Source of the DNA: DASQFU01 sp035632955
Lineage (GTDB): Bacteria > Eisenbacteria > RBG-16-71-46
Assembly (NCBI GenBank): GCA_035632955.1
Contig: DASQFU010000048.1
Coordinates: forward strand, 16,653-80,652
DNA: 64,000 bases
Reading direction: 5' to 3'
Position 1 is the first letter of the stretch, and each line of letters opens with the position of its first letter. Under the pieces are notes generated by a model. That model searched no databases, was not told the DNA's origin, and saw nothing but the letters and a program-made list of their open reading frames with translations. Positions 42,791-50,744 of the stretch are shown here, piece by piece. A program made the translations under genes and the position numbers.

Positions 42791-44155
42791 ATGAACCGCG
42801 CGGAACGAATGCATGCCACCCGCTTCGTTCTGCGGCTCGCAGTGGTTGGGCTGCTGGCGGCCGCCTGGAACGCCGGGGCCTCTCCGGCGGCGACGGCTCA
42901 ACCACTTTCCGCATGGCGCGCGGCCGAGACCATCGAATGGCCAGCGGAAACTGAGCTCGTGCCATTCGAGAACCTCGAAGGGATGATCCTACTCAGGGCC
43001 TCGCTGCGCGGCGCCACCGGTGCAGACACCGCCGGATTGTTCGTCTTGGATACGGGCGCCGGCTATCTGGCGCTCGATCTGCCACTGGCGCGCGCTCTGG
43101 GAGTGTCCGATAGCGACGGAACTCCGGCGCTGGTCGACCTGGCGAACCGTCCCCTGCCGAGCTTCACTCTGGGGAAGCTCAGCATGACCGACGTCGAACC
43201 ACTCCTGACGATTGATAGTCAAGTGATTCGCCGAGCCACCGACAAGAACGTGCTCGGCCTGCTGGGCCAGCAACCCCTCAGCGATCGCGCGGTATGGATC
43301 GACTATCGCGCGGGATTGACGGCGATGATTCCCGTCGAAGCTCCAGGTCGTTCCGACGACGGCGACGAGCCTGAGAACCCGGTGCAGCGGTCGCGCGGCG
43401 CGCTCGCGAAGGTGATCTCGGCGAGAGCGGCGCCGGTCGTCTTTCGAATCGTCGGCGACGGCAAAGCGCTCGTGCAGGTGCGCGTCTCCAGCCCTCGGCC
43501 GCCTCGGTTCTCGCGCTGGCTGTCGCTGATCGTCGATACCGGCGCCTCGAAGACCGTGCTTTTCGCCGAGACGCTGGACCGGCGCATCCACGCGCGCTGG
43601 CCGACCTTGCGTGGGCTCACGGCACCTACCCTGATCGGCGCCGCGGAAGCCTATCTGGCACGGATACCCGCGTTGGACGTTCGGGCCGAGGCGGCGAACG
43701 TGCGAGTCGATGGCATCGACGTCGCCGTGATCGAAAGCGGCTTGTCGCAGATGCTCTCGCGCGTTGCCGAAGAGCAGATCCACGGCCTCCTCGGCTATTC
43801 GTTTCTCAAACGCTTCCGGGTCGTGTTGGATTACCCCAATCGCGTGCTGTGGCTGGATCCGATACCCGACTACGTGGACGACCGGCCACTCGAGTACTCG
43901 CACGTCGGCATCCAGCTCGAGCGCCGGGAAGGGCGGGTCGTCGTCGCCGCGGTCGCGCGCGGATCGCCCGCCGCCCGCGCCGGCATCGGCCGCGACGACG
44001 AGCTCGTGGCGATCGACGGCAAGACTGCAAAGGACATCAATCTGAGAAGCCTAGCCGGCATGATCGAGGGCGAGCCGGGATCGGCGATCACGCTCACGGT
44101 CCGGCGAGATGCCGTTGCGCGCACCCACCGGCTCCGCCGCCGCCAGCTTCTCTAA
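42791..44155 (+). CDS. Exported twin retropepsin-like aspartyl protease with PDZ domain
   Basis: 454 residues with a signal peptide (FVLRLAVVGLLAAAWNAGA). Two aspartyl-protease-like lobes carry LFVLDTGAG (~75-85) and LIVDTGAS (~245-255), the retropepsin active-site motif, so the pair could form an intramolecular dimer like pepsin. A C-terminal PDZ domain (VVAAVARGSPAARAGIGRDDELVAIDG) may recognise substrates. Bacterial relatives are predicted periplasmic peptidases of unknown target. It overlaps the DMT transporter start by 47 bases. Confidence 0.85.
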   Translation: MNRAERMHATRFVLRLAVVGLLAAAWNAGASPAATAQPLSAWRAAETIEWPAETELVPFENLEGMILLRASLRGATGADTAGLFVLDTGAGYLALDLPLARALGVSDSDGTPALVDLANRPLPSFTLGKLSMTDVEPLLTIDSQVIRRATDKNVLGLLGQQPLSDRAVWIDYRAGLTAMIPVEAPGRSDDGDEPENPVQRSRGALAKVISARAAPVVFRIVGDGKALVQVRVSSPRPPRFSRWLSLIVDTGASKTVLFAETLDRRIHARWPTLRGLTAPTLIGAAEAYLARIPALDVRAEAANVRVDGIDVAVIESGLSQMLSRVAEEQIHGLLGYSFLKRFRVVLDYPNRVLWLDPIPDYVDDRPLEYSHVGIQLERREGRVVVAAVARGSPAARAGIGRDDELVAIDGKTAKDINLRSLAGMIEGEPGSAITLTVRRDAVARTHRLRRRQLL

Positions 44156-45065
44156 CCAGGCGCTCGCGCGCGGGCGGTTGTACGTGCTCGCGGCGACCGT
44201 GTTCTGGGGCACGACCGCGACCTTGGCGCGATTCGTATTTCGCGACCGAGAGGTCCCCGCCCTCACCGTCGTCGAGATCCGGCTCGCCGTCGCTGCGTTG
44301 CTGCTCGGTGCCTGGCTCGCCGGTCGCCATCCCGAAGCGTTGCGAGTGAGGCGTGAGGATTGGGGCTACTTCCTCGTGCTCGGCGTGCTGGGCGTCGCCA
44401 CCGTGCAAGGAACCTACTACTACTCGATCTCGGTCCTGGGCGTGGGGCTCGCGATCCTGCTTCAGTATCTTGCGCCTTGCCTTCTGGTCATTTACGACGC
44501 GATTCGCGGCGTCCCCGTACGCCCCCTCACGGTGGTTGCCGTGCTCGGAGCGTTGCTCGGCACCGGGCTTCTAGTCGGCGGCGTCGACCGGGTGACATTG
44601 AACGCATCGCCATGGCAGTGGGCGATCGGGTTCTCCTCGGCGCTCGCGTTTTCCTTCTACATCCTGTACTCGAAGCGCGGCCTCCGTCACTACCGGCCCG
44701 AGACCGTGTTGTTCTACACGTTCGTGATCGCGGCACTGGTGTGGGCGGTCGTCACGCCGCCCTGGCGCATCGCGTCCGCCGGTTACGACGCCGGTCTATG
44801 GGGGATGTTCGCCGTACTCGGAATTTTCTCGACACTGGTCCCGTTCTCCCTCTTCTATGCCGGGCTCAGGCAATTGCCGGCCGCACAAGTCGGCATCCTC
44901 GCGACCCTGGAGCCGGTCGTGGCGGTCGTCTCGGCCGCGGTGTTCCTGGCTGAAAACCTCGGCCTCGCGCAATGGGCCGGGGCCGTGATGGTGCTCGCGG
45001 CCTCCACCCTGGCTTCTCGGCATCACGCTCCGGAAACGATCGCCGCGCAAGCCGAGCACGGCTGA
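44109..45065 (+). CDS. EamA/DMT-superfamily transporter
   Basis: 318 residues with ten predicted transmembrane helices in two EamA repeats (VLAATVFWGTTATLARFVF, LGVLGVATVQGTYYYSIS; the second half begins AIGFSSALAFSFYILYSKRG). The drug/metabolite transporter group exports amino acids, nucleosides or other small metabolites; the substrate is unknown. It converges with the transposase gene two bases after its stop. Confidence 0.87.
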   Translation: MPLRAPTGSAAASFSNQALARGRLYVLAATVFWGTTATLARFVFRDREVPALTVVEIRLAVAALLLGAWLAGRHPEALRVRREDWGYFLVLGVLGVATVQGTYYYSISVLGVGLAILLQYLAPCLLVIYDAIRGVPVRPLTVVAVLGALLGTGLLVGGVDRVTLNASPWQWAIGFSSALAFSFYILYSKRGLRHYRPETVLFYTFVIAALVWAVVTPPWRIASAGYDAGLWGMFAVLGIFSTLVPFSLFYAGLRQLPAAQVGILATLEPVVAVVSAAVFLAENLGLAQWAGAVMVLAASTLASRHHAPETIAAQAEHG

Positions 45066-45067
45066 GT

Positions 45068-45526
45068 TCAGCTCGCGCGCGCCAGATCAGCCAGCGGCCG
45101 GTGGATGTTCCCCAGTCGCGCACGAACCCGCGCGAGCCGAGCCGGGCTCACCGTCTCGACCGCATAGCGCTCGTCCCAGACCAGATTCCCTCCCAGCCAG
45201 ACGCGCAACTCGGGATAGCGCTCGAGCAACGCGACGCCACTGCGACCCTTCATCTCGCGCACGGCGCTCGCGACGCTGTGCGCGGGCCGCAACCCGAACA
45301 GCACATGAAGGTGATCCTGAGCGATCGCCAGCTCGACCAGCTCGATTTCCCGTTCCTCGCACAGAGCGGGGATCAGCTCCTGGAGCGCTTGCACGTGGCG
45401 GTGCCTGAGTACCGGCTTTCTTCCGCGCGTGGCCCACGACACCAGGTAATGGAGCCGACTGCGATAGACGGGCTCCCATCGCACACGCACGGCAGCATTC
45501 AGTTCGGGAGCCAGTCCGAGTTTCAC
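45068..45526 (-). CDS. IS200-like Y1 (HUH) transposase, SOS-regulated candidate
   Basis: 152 residues, the typical length of a single-domain IS200/REP-associated transposase. The metal-binding H-x-H is His72-x-His74 in QDHLHVLFGL; the catalytic tyrosine is Tyr121 in DERYAVETVS. SVASAVREMKGRSGVALL matches the family core. These enzymes cut single-stranded DNA with the tyrosine. I chose the GTG at 45526 because GGAGGG lies immediately upstream; a longer frame to 45625 overlaps the lexA terminator. No terminal repeats were recognised beside it, so it may be a domesticated gene. A LexA-type operator precedes it by 21 bases. Confidence 0.85.
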   Translation of the reverse strand: MKLGLAPELNAAVRVRWEPVYRSRLHYLVSWATRGRKPVLRHRHVQALQELIPALCEEREIELVELAIAQDHLHVLFGLRPAHSVASAVREMKGRSGVALLERYPELRVWLGGNLVWDERYAVETVSPARLARVRARLGNIHRPLADLARAS

Positions 45527-45546
45527 GATACCCTCCGGTTCTCTAC

Positions 45547-45562
45547 GTGCACATACGTGCAC
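45547..45562. promoter_or_regulatory. LexA operator in front of the transposase
   Basis: GTGCACATACGTGCAC is GTGCAC-N4-GTGCAC, identical in its arms to the site in front of lexA. It fits the published Fibrobacter LexA box TGCNC-N4-GTGCA. It lies between the lexA terminator and the transposase ribosome site. Confidence 0.75.
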
Positions 45563-45574
45563 TTGATGGGACCG

Positions 45575-45599
45575 AAAAAGCGGGAGCCACGGCTCCCGC
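45575..45599 (-). terminator. Terminator of lexA
   Basis: On the minus strand GCGGGAGCC pairs with GGCTCCCGC around two bases and is followed by five T residues (45575-45579). A textbook intrinsic terminator located 22 bases past the lexA stop. Confidence 0.9.
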
Positions 45600-45621
45600 A
45601 GATCTCGGCCAATCCGTGTGG

Positions 45622-46224
45622 TCAACGCCCCACGGTTCGGATCACTCCTCTGACGACACCCAAAATGCTGAACTCGGAATCTTCGCCGACCAGAATCGGT
45701 TGGTACTTCGAATTGGCGGCCACCAGCTCGATGCCATCACCTCGCGGCTGGTAATACTTCACGGTCGCTTCATCCCCGAGCAGTCCGACGACGATCTCGC
45801 CGGCATTCGCCCGATTCTGATGACGCACGATGACGTAGTCACCTTCGAGGATACCCGCCTCGATCATGCTGTCGCCTCGGATCTTGAGCGCGAACAACCC
45901 TTCGGGATTCCCGAACAGTTGGCCGGCTTCGAGGTTTCCGTCGTAGCTCTCTTCGGCGAGGATGGGCTGTCCTGCGGCGACCCGGCCGAGAATCGGGATC
46001 CCGGCGCGTTCCGGATACAAGGACACCGCGATCATGCCGCGGGAGAGCTTGCCGGTGCGCTTGAGGTGTCCGCTCTTCTCGAGCAGGTTGAGGTAGTAGC
46101 GAACCCCGTTCGTGGAAGAAATCTCGAACGCTTCACCGATCTCGCGGATCGTTGGGGGAAAGCCGTGGTCGCGCGTGAAGCGTCGAATGAAGTCGAGAAT
46201 CGCACGCGCTCGATCGTTCAACAT
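45622..46224 (-). CDS. lexA: LexA repressor
   Basis: 200 residues from the ATG at 46224 (GAAGGAG upstream). The winged helix domain (FPPTIREIGEAFEISSTNGVRYYLNLL) is followed by the self-cleavage peptidase: the scissile Ala84-Gly85 pair (VAAGQP), catalytic Ser119 in RGDSM and Lys156 in EATVKYY, numbers that coincide with E. coli LexA. It represses SOS genes until RecA filaments provoke cleavage. Its own promoter carries a matching operator, and so does the transposase gene, so it probably regulates both. Confidence 0.97.
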   Translation of the reverse strand: MLNDRARAILDFIRRFTRDHGFPPTIREIGEAFEISSTNGVRYYLNLLEKSGHLKRTGKLSRGMIAVSLYPERAGIPILGRVAAGQPILAEESYDGNLEAGQLFGNPEGLFALKIRGDSMIEAGILEGDYVIVRHQNRANAGEIVVGLLGDEATVKYYQPRGDGIELVAANSKYQPILVGEDSEFSILGVVRGVIRTVGR

Positions 46225-46260
46225 GGCTCGCGCTCCTTCGTGGGACCCGGCACGCGGCGA

Positions 46261-46290
46261 ACCGTAGTGCACACGCGTGCACCGAGTCAA
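46261..46290 (-). promoter_or_regulatory. lexA promoter
   Basis: Read on the minus strand, TTGACT (46290-46285) is followed after 18 bases by TACGGT (46266-46261). The LexA operator fills the spacer, so bound LexA would block RNA polymerase. The -10 match is modest. Confidence 0.5.
46267..46282. promoter_or_regulatory. LexA operator of lexA (autoregulation)
   Basis: GTGCACACGCGTGCAC, with arms identical to the transposase operator. It sits between candidate -35 and -10 hexamers, 43 bases before the start codon. The arrangement fits the Fibrobacter-type box TGCNC-N4-GTGCA. Confidence 0.8.
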
Positions 46291-46735
46291 GTAATGATGT
46301 GGGGGCCGGAGCACTTCGGCCACAACAAGGATAGCCCGAGCGCTTGCTCGCCGCGAGAAAACTTCTACGCCGCTCGCCGCAAGTCAGGCGGTACGTCGCC
46401 GCTCTGGTGACAGGAGTCGCAACGCCGTGGACATGCGCCGGCGTGGCTGCGTGCTTTCGATCGAGCGCGGAGAAACGCCATTGTCGTCGATGTCGCACCG
46501 GTTTGAGGCGCGCGCGCGGCACATTCGACGCACATGGCCCGCCGGTTGCCCTACTGAGGCAACGAGGTCGAAAGACCTCGAACCACGACAGGCAAGGGGC
46601 GGCGGCCGGGTTAGCGGAGGTTGATCGCAATCGGGGGCCGATTGGCCGAAGCGAGCTCACCACCGCTGCCTTGTCGGTCGGGGATTCCGTTGTGAGGGTC
46701 GAGCCCTGGAAAACGCCGCCGCACGTCTCGTCGAT
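46291..46735. other. Non-coding region between lexA control region and the TonB receptor gene
   Basis: I see no credible gene in about 445 bases. A perfect hairpin CGAGGTC-GAAA-GACCTCG lies at 46563-46580, a GNRA tetraloop on the plus strand. Otherwise nothing is recognisable. Confidence 0.5.
46563..46580 (+). repeat. Perfect 7-bp hairpin with GAAA tetraloop
   Basis: CGAGGTC (46563-46569), GAAA, GACCTCG (46574-46580). GNRA-capped stems are common in structured RNAs, but no surrounding fold is evident here, so it is reported only as a hairpin. Confidence 0.4.
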
Positions 46736-48796
46736 TTACCAGAGGCGAGCCTGGACTCGAATCGTGCGACCGGCCTGCGGCAATCCAGCCTGATCGAAGA
46801 CCGGTTGGTCCGCAAGATTCGCGAGCGCGAGCAACGCCTCGACGCGATGCCATGGGCCGGCGGCGCCGAGGTCGAATGCGCGCGAAAAGCTCACGTCGAA
46901 ACGCATGGCCGGTGACAGAGTGGAGAACCCTCCGGTGTCGATGTCGATGAAACGCTGCTCGACCGCACCGTGCACCTCGACGCCGATGCGCGCCCGTCCC
47001 GGAAGCGGCGCCTCCGCCCACACGCGTCCGTAGAACGCGGGCTCATATTCCAGCTCGGTCGCATTGCCCGCGGCGTCGCGCCCGCGCACCCGCTGCCACG
47101 TTCCGTCGCCGCCGATCGCGAGCGCACCCAACGCGACGTCTCCGACGAACTCGGCGCCCTGGGCGGTGGTGCGCCCCAGGTTGACGCGCTGGAATCGGTT
47201 CCCCGAAGGAGTGGACACCGAGACACGCGTGATCGCGTCGTCCAGTGACTGGTGAAACCCGAGAAGCTGCATCTCGCCCCGGCGATGCCGCCACGTGCTC
47301 CCGAGCTCGTTGGCCCATTGGGACTCGGCGCGCAGGTCGGGATTCTCGAGAAAGCGACCCAACGCCCCCGAATAGAGCTCGCGCAGCGCGGGGAACCGGG
47401 CGCGCCGGCCGGTCGAGCCGTGAACCTGCAACCGACCCTCCCGGAACGACGCCGTGGCTCCGGCGCGGGCTGCCCAATCCCACAGCCGATCGAGCGGGGG
47501 CTTGTTGGAAGACTCGGGGGTGTCCGCGCCGTCCGCCGCCGCACCGAAGCTCAGGCGGACGGGAACGCCGCGCTCGACGCGCCAGCTCGTCTCGGAGGCC
47601 AGGCTCCAGAGGCGCTGCCGGTACTGCGCCTTGGGATCGGCGTCGATGACTTCCTCGTGCGAGACGTCGGCGAACGTGAGCCCGAGGTGCAGATCGCCCT
47701 TGGACCCCAGGCTGTGATCGCCGATGAGCCGTGCCGTCAGCGTGCGATCGTCGGCCAGCTCGCCGCCGACGATGGTTCGATAGTCGAGGCCGTCGTACTC
47801 GTCGATTTCGCTGCGGCTGAAATCCCCTCCCAAACTCGCTTCGAGGTCGCCGCGACCCCAGGGCGTGTCGCGCATGCCCGTTCCCGCCGAGAGCGCCCCC
47901 AGTCCCCGTGCCTGAAACGGGTAGCGCCAGAGCCGCGGCTCGGTCGTATGAGCCTCCGGGGCAACGCCACGCTCGAGGCGATAGCCCGAGCCGGTGAACG
48001 ACGTCCAGGCTCCACCGCCGCTCACGCGCCGCACCGAGAAAAATCCGTCGAAGGCCTCGACGTCGGTGTTGAGGCGCAGGTCTCCGTCCGACGTCAGCCG
48101 CGCGTAGGCGCCCGGTTCGGATCGCTCGAGCGCGTGCGGAAGCACGGCGCCGTTCGACCCGCGATAGCCGGCACCGGCGCGCGCGATCCAACGGCCCTCG
48201 CCATTGGTGCGCAGCATGCCGACGCTGAGTGCGGCGCTGTGCGCTCCGGTGTGGTCGACCCCGGCATCGACCACGAGTGGCGGCGGAGCGGCGTCCGCGC
48301 GCGAGCCGCGGGCGATGTCCACTTCGACCGCGCCCGCCAGGGCGTTCGGCCCCAGCAGCAACGAGGACAGTCCGCGATGGAGCGTGACGCTTTGGGCGGC
48401 GGTCAGAGGGACCACGGAAAGATCAGTGCGGTGATCCCAGGCGAGCGTGATCGGCACGCCGTCGACCAGCACCGCGATCTGGCGGTCCTCGCCGCCGCGG
48501 AGCGCCGGTTGCGCTTCGCCGCGGGAGTTCGCTCGCACGACCACGAGCGGCATCGATCGGAGCACTTGCTCGAGCGTCGGCGCGGGGCGGACCACGGCCG
48601 AATCGAGCGCCAGCGCCACGGAGCTGGCGCCGCCCGCTGTCGTGCGCGGGCGCGCCGCGCGCACGGTGACCGGAGGGACGTCGTAGATCGCGGTGTCCCG
48701 CGGCGCCGGCTGAGAGGGCGGCTGCGCGTGCGCACCGGTCGAAGTCGAGATCAGCAGCAGGGTCGCCAGCGAAAGCTCGAAGCGGAACGAAAGCAT
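46736..48796 (-). CDS. TonB-dependent outer-membrane receptor
   Basis: 686 residues from the ATG at 48796 (GAGG upstream). The signal peptide is followed by a TonB-box-like region (VPPVTVRAARP), the plug domain (TLEQVLRSMPLVVVRANSRG, ALRGGEDRQIAVLVDGVPI, TAAQSVTLHRGLSSLLLGPNALAGAVEVDI) and a 22-strand barrel with a C-terminal aromatic-type ending (TIRVQARLW). It imports iron chelates, vitamins or carbohydrates using TonB energy. No neighbouring binding-protein or ABC genes indicate the ligand. I found no cobalamin riboswitch motif upstream. Confidence 0.92.
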   Translation of the reverse strand: MLSFRFELSLATLLLISTSTGAHAQPPSQPAPRDTAIYDVPPVTVRAARPRTTAGGASSVALALDSAVVRPAPTLEQVLRSMPLVVVRANSRGEAQPALRGGEDRQIAVLVDGVPITLAWDHRTDLSVVPLTAAQSVTLHRGLSSLLLGPNALAGAVEVDIARGSRADAAPPPLVVDAGVDHTGAHSAALSVGMLRTNGEGRWIARAGAGYRGSNGAVLPHALERSEPGAYARLTSDGDLRLNTDVEAFDGFFSVRRVSGGGAWTSFTGSGYRLERGVAPEAHTTEPRLWRYPFQARGLGALSAGTGMRDTPWGRGDLEASLGGDFSRSEIDEYDGLDYRTIVGGELADDRTLTARLIGDHSLGSKGDLHLGLTFADVSHEEVIDADPKAQYRQRLWSLASETSWRVERGVPVRLSFGAAADGADTPESSNKPPLDRLWDWAARAGATASFREGRLQVHGSTGRRARFPALRELYSGALGRFLENPDLRAESQWANELGSTWRHRRGEMQLLGFHQSLDDAITRVSVSTPSGNRFQRVNLGRTTAQGAEFVGDVALGALAIGGDGTWQRVRGRDAAGNATELEYEPAFYGRVWAEAPLPGRARIGVEVHGAVEQRFIDIDTGGFSTLSPAMRFDVSFSRAFDLGAAGPWHRVEALLALANLADQPVFDQAGLPQAGRTIRVQARLW

Positions 48797-49079
48797 GAGT
48801 CGTCCTCGAACGCTCTTGGGAAAAGTCGCTGGCGCCCGTGCTCCACATCGGACAAGAGCGGCCTGGAGTCTAGCAGCGGGCGGTCGTCGAGCTCGGGAGC
48901 CTGACGCGTGCGACACGCAAAAGAGCTCCATCGCCGGCTTGAGAGCCGGTGGAGTCGCGGCTCACGGATCTCAAGCCCGGCTCGCGAAACGCCGATGAAT
49001 AGACGAGTTACACCGTGACTTCCGATCTCGCCCGGGCCGGCGTCGCAGGGTTGGTTTTTCACGTTGCCAGGAGGAACCG

Positions 49080-50576
49080 TTGGGGGCCGACAAGTCGAGA
49101 CCGATTTGGGACCGCACCACCGAGGCGTTTCGCGCCGGCGATTGGCAGGAGGCGTTGCGCCAGACGCGCGCGCTCGTGGACGCCGATCCGTTCGCGATCG
49201 ACGCGCGCCAGCTCCTGGCGGCGCTCTACCTCAAAGTCGGGAATTTCCGGCTCGCCCTGATCCAATACGAGAAGCTCCTGCCGCTGGCCGTGGGCAAAGG
49301 CGATTTGTTCCGAGCACTCGCGATTCAGAAGCACCTCGATGCGGTCGGCTCCGAAGCGGCGCGGCACGCCAGTCGTTTTACCGCCATGCACAAGTGGTTC
49401 CGGTCGCTCGGACTTTCCGGCGCCGCGGTCACCGGCTCGGCTCGCGCAAACGGGTTCGGCTCGTTCGATCTGCTGCGACTTCCGCGCGACGTCTTCACGC
49501 GCGCGGCCGAGGGCGCCGAGCTCGAGTTGCTCGACATGCAGCCACGCTCCTTCGCCGTCCGTGCGGGAACGGTGTGGGTCGTCGTCTACGGGCGAGTGAC
49601 GTGGACTGCCGAGCTGCCGGGCGGCCGCCGCAGTGCGCCGCAGGTCGCGCACGGCGGCCAGAACATCTACGCAAGTCCCGATCTGGGGAGCGAAGCGCGG
49701 ATCGAGCTGGTTCCGGAAGCGCCGAGCGAATGCCTGCGCTTCGAGTCCGAGCTGATCCGCGAGCTGACGCGGTTGCTTCCGGCGCTCGAAAGTTCGCTGT
49801 GCGTTCCCGGCGAAGGCTACACGGTCGAGGAGCGGATCCTGACTCCGACTCGGCCCCTGATGCCCTCCGACCTCGATCATAGGACGCCAGGCCCAGCCGT
49901 CGACCCAAAGCTCCGCGCTCCAGGAATCGACGACGACGGTGCCATCCCCGAGCGGCCGCGCGACTCGGGCGATTGGGTCGAGTTCGGCGTCGTGCAGCTT
50001 CCGGCCGATGGCGTCAATGCGGAGCCCATGGCTGGCGAGACCGGCGAGGCGGGCGAGCGCACGATCGAGCTGCCGCACCCGGGATCGGTTGTGCGCACGC
50101 CTCGGGCACAGCGGCCGGTGGTCGAGCCGCCGGGTCCGGTCGAGCTCGGCGACGGATTGATCGTGCCGCCGACGCGCGATCCATTCGCCGAGCCGCACGG
50201 CGACGTTGGAACGCCGATCGAGCGCCGGAAGGAACCGCGCATCACCGTGGCACTGGCCACGCGGCTGGCGCTGCTCGGACTCGCCGGCGGGCGGATCGCG
50301 CCGCTGCGTGGCCGGCTCACCGATCTCTCACTTTGGGGAATGGGGATCCGGTTCTCGCCCGAGGACGTGACGCCGGCACACGCCGCGCTCGAGAACGCCG
50401 TGATCTCGGTCGAGCTCGAGCTCGGCCCGACCGAGCCCATGCTGAGACTGGCCGGTCGAGTCGTGCGTCTGGAAGCGGAAGAAGCAGGCGGCCTGAGCCT
50501 CGGAGTGGAGCTCGTGCTGGCGACGGAGCTGGACCGCACGCGACTGCGCGAAGCAGTGGAAGCTGCCGCTCGGTGA
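49080..50576 (+). CDS. TPR - unknown - PilZ protein (candidate cyclic-di-GMP effector)
   Basis: 498 residues from a TTG at 49080, chosen for the strong AGGAGGAACC ribosome site nine bases upstream. The N-terminus has TPR-like helices (EALRQTRALVDADPFAIDAR, YLKVGNFRLALIQYEKLL). A beta-rich, cyclic-nucleotide-binding-like middle part is followed by a Pro/Glu-rich linker. The C-terminus is a PilZ domain: ERRKEPR, then LTDLSLWGMGIRF, matching the R-x3-R and D/N-x-S-x2-G motif that binds cyclic-di-GMP. It may act together with the HD-GYP protein encoded 21 kb away. The target process is unknown. Confidence 0.8.
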   Translation: MGADKSRPIWDRTTEAFRAGDWQEALRQTRALVDADPFAIDARQLLAALYLKVGNFRLALIQYEKLLPLAVGKGDLFRALAIQKHLDAVGSEAARHASRFTAMHKWFRSLGLSGAAVTGSARANGFGSFDLLRLPRDVFTRAAEGAELELLDMQPRSFAVRAGTVWVVVYGRVTWTAELPGGRRSAPQVAHGGQNIYASPDLGSEARIELVPEAPSECLRFESELIRELTRLLPALESSLCVPGEGYTVEERILTPTRPLMPSDLDHRTPGPAVDPKLRAPGIDDDGAIPERPRDSGDWVEFGVVQLPADGVNAEPMAGETGEAGERTIELPHPGSVVRTPRAQRPVVEPPGPVELGDGLIVPPTRDPFAEPHGDVGTPIERRKEPRITVALATRLALLGLAGGRIAPLRGRLTDLSLWGMGIRFSPEDVTPAHAALENAVISVELELGPTEPMLRLAGRVVRLEAEEAGGLSLGVELVLATELDRTRLREAVEAAAR

Positions 50577-50744
50577 TCGACGGCTGAGAGCCTTCGAACC
50601 ACCACCACCCCGCCTCTGCCTTGCTGCCCGGCGGGGGCTCGGCTACGCTCGCGCGTCGGTCGAGCGGTGGAAGTCGTGTCGAGGACGCACGTTGATCCGA
50701 GCGTGTGGCTGATCACGTTCCCGCCTCCTGCGTCCGACGCCCCC

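Noticed and set aside
48797..49079. Cobalamin riboswitch upstream of the TonB receptor
   Set aside because: The conserved GCCACTG box and B12-box elements were not found on the minus strand.
49015..49260. Alternative upstream frame overlapping the PilZ gene start
   Set aside because: Its residues lack any domain, and the AGGAGG plus TTG at 49080 gives the conserved TPR start.
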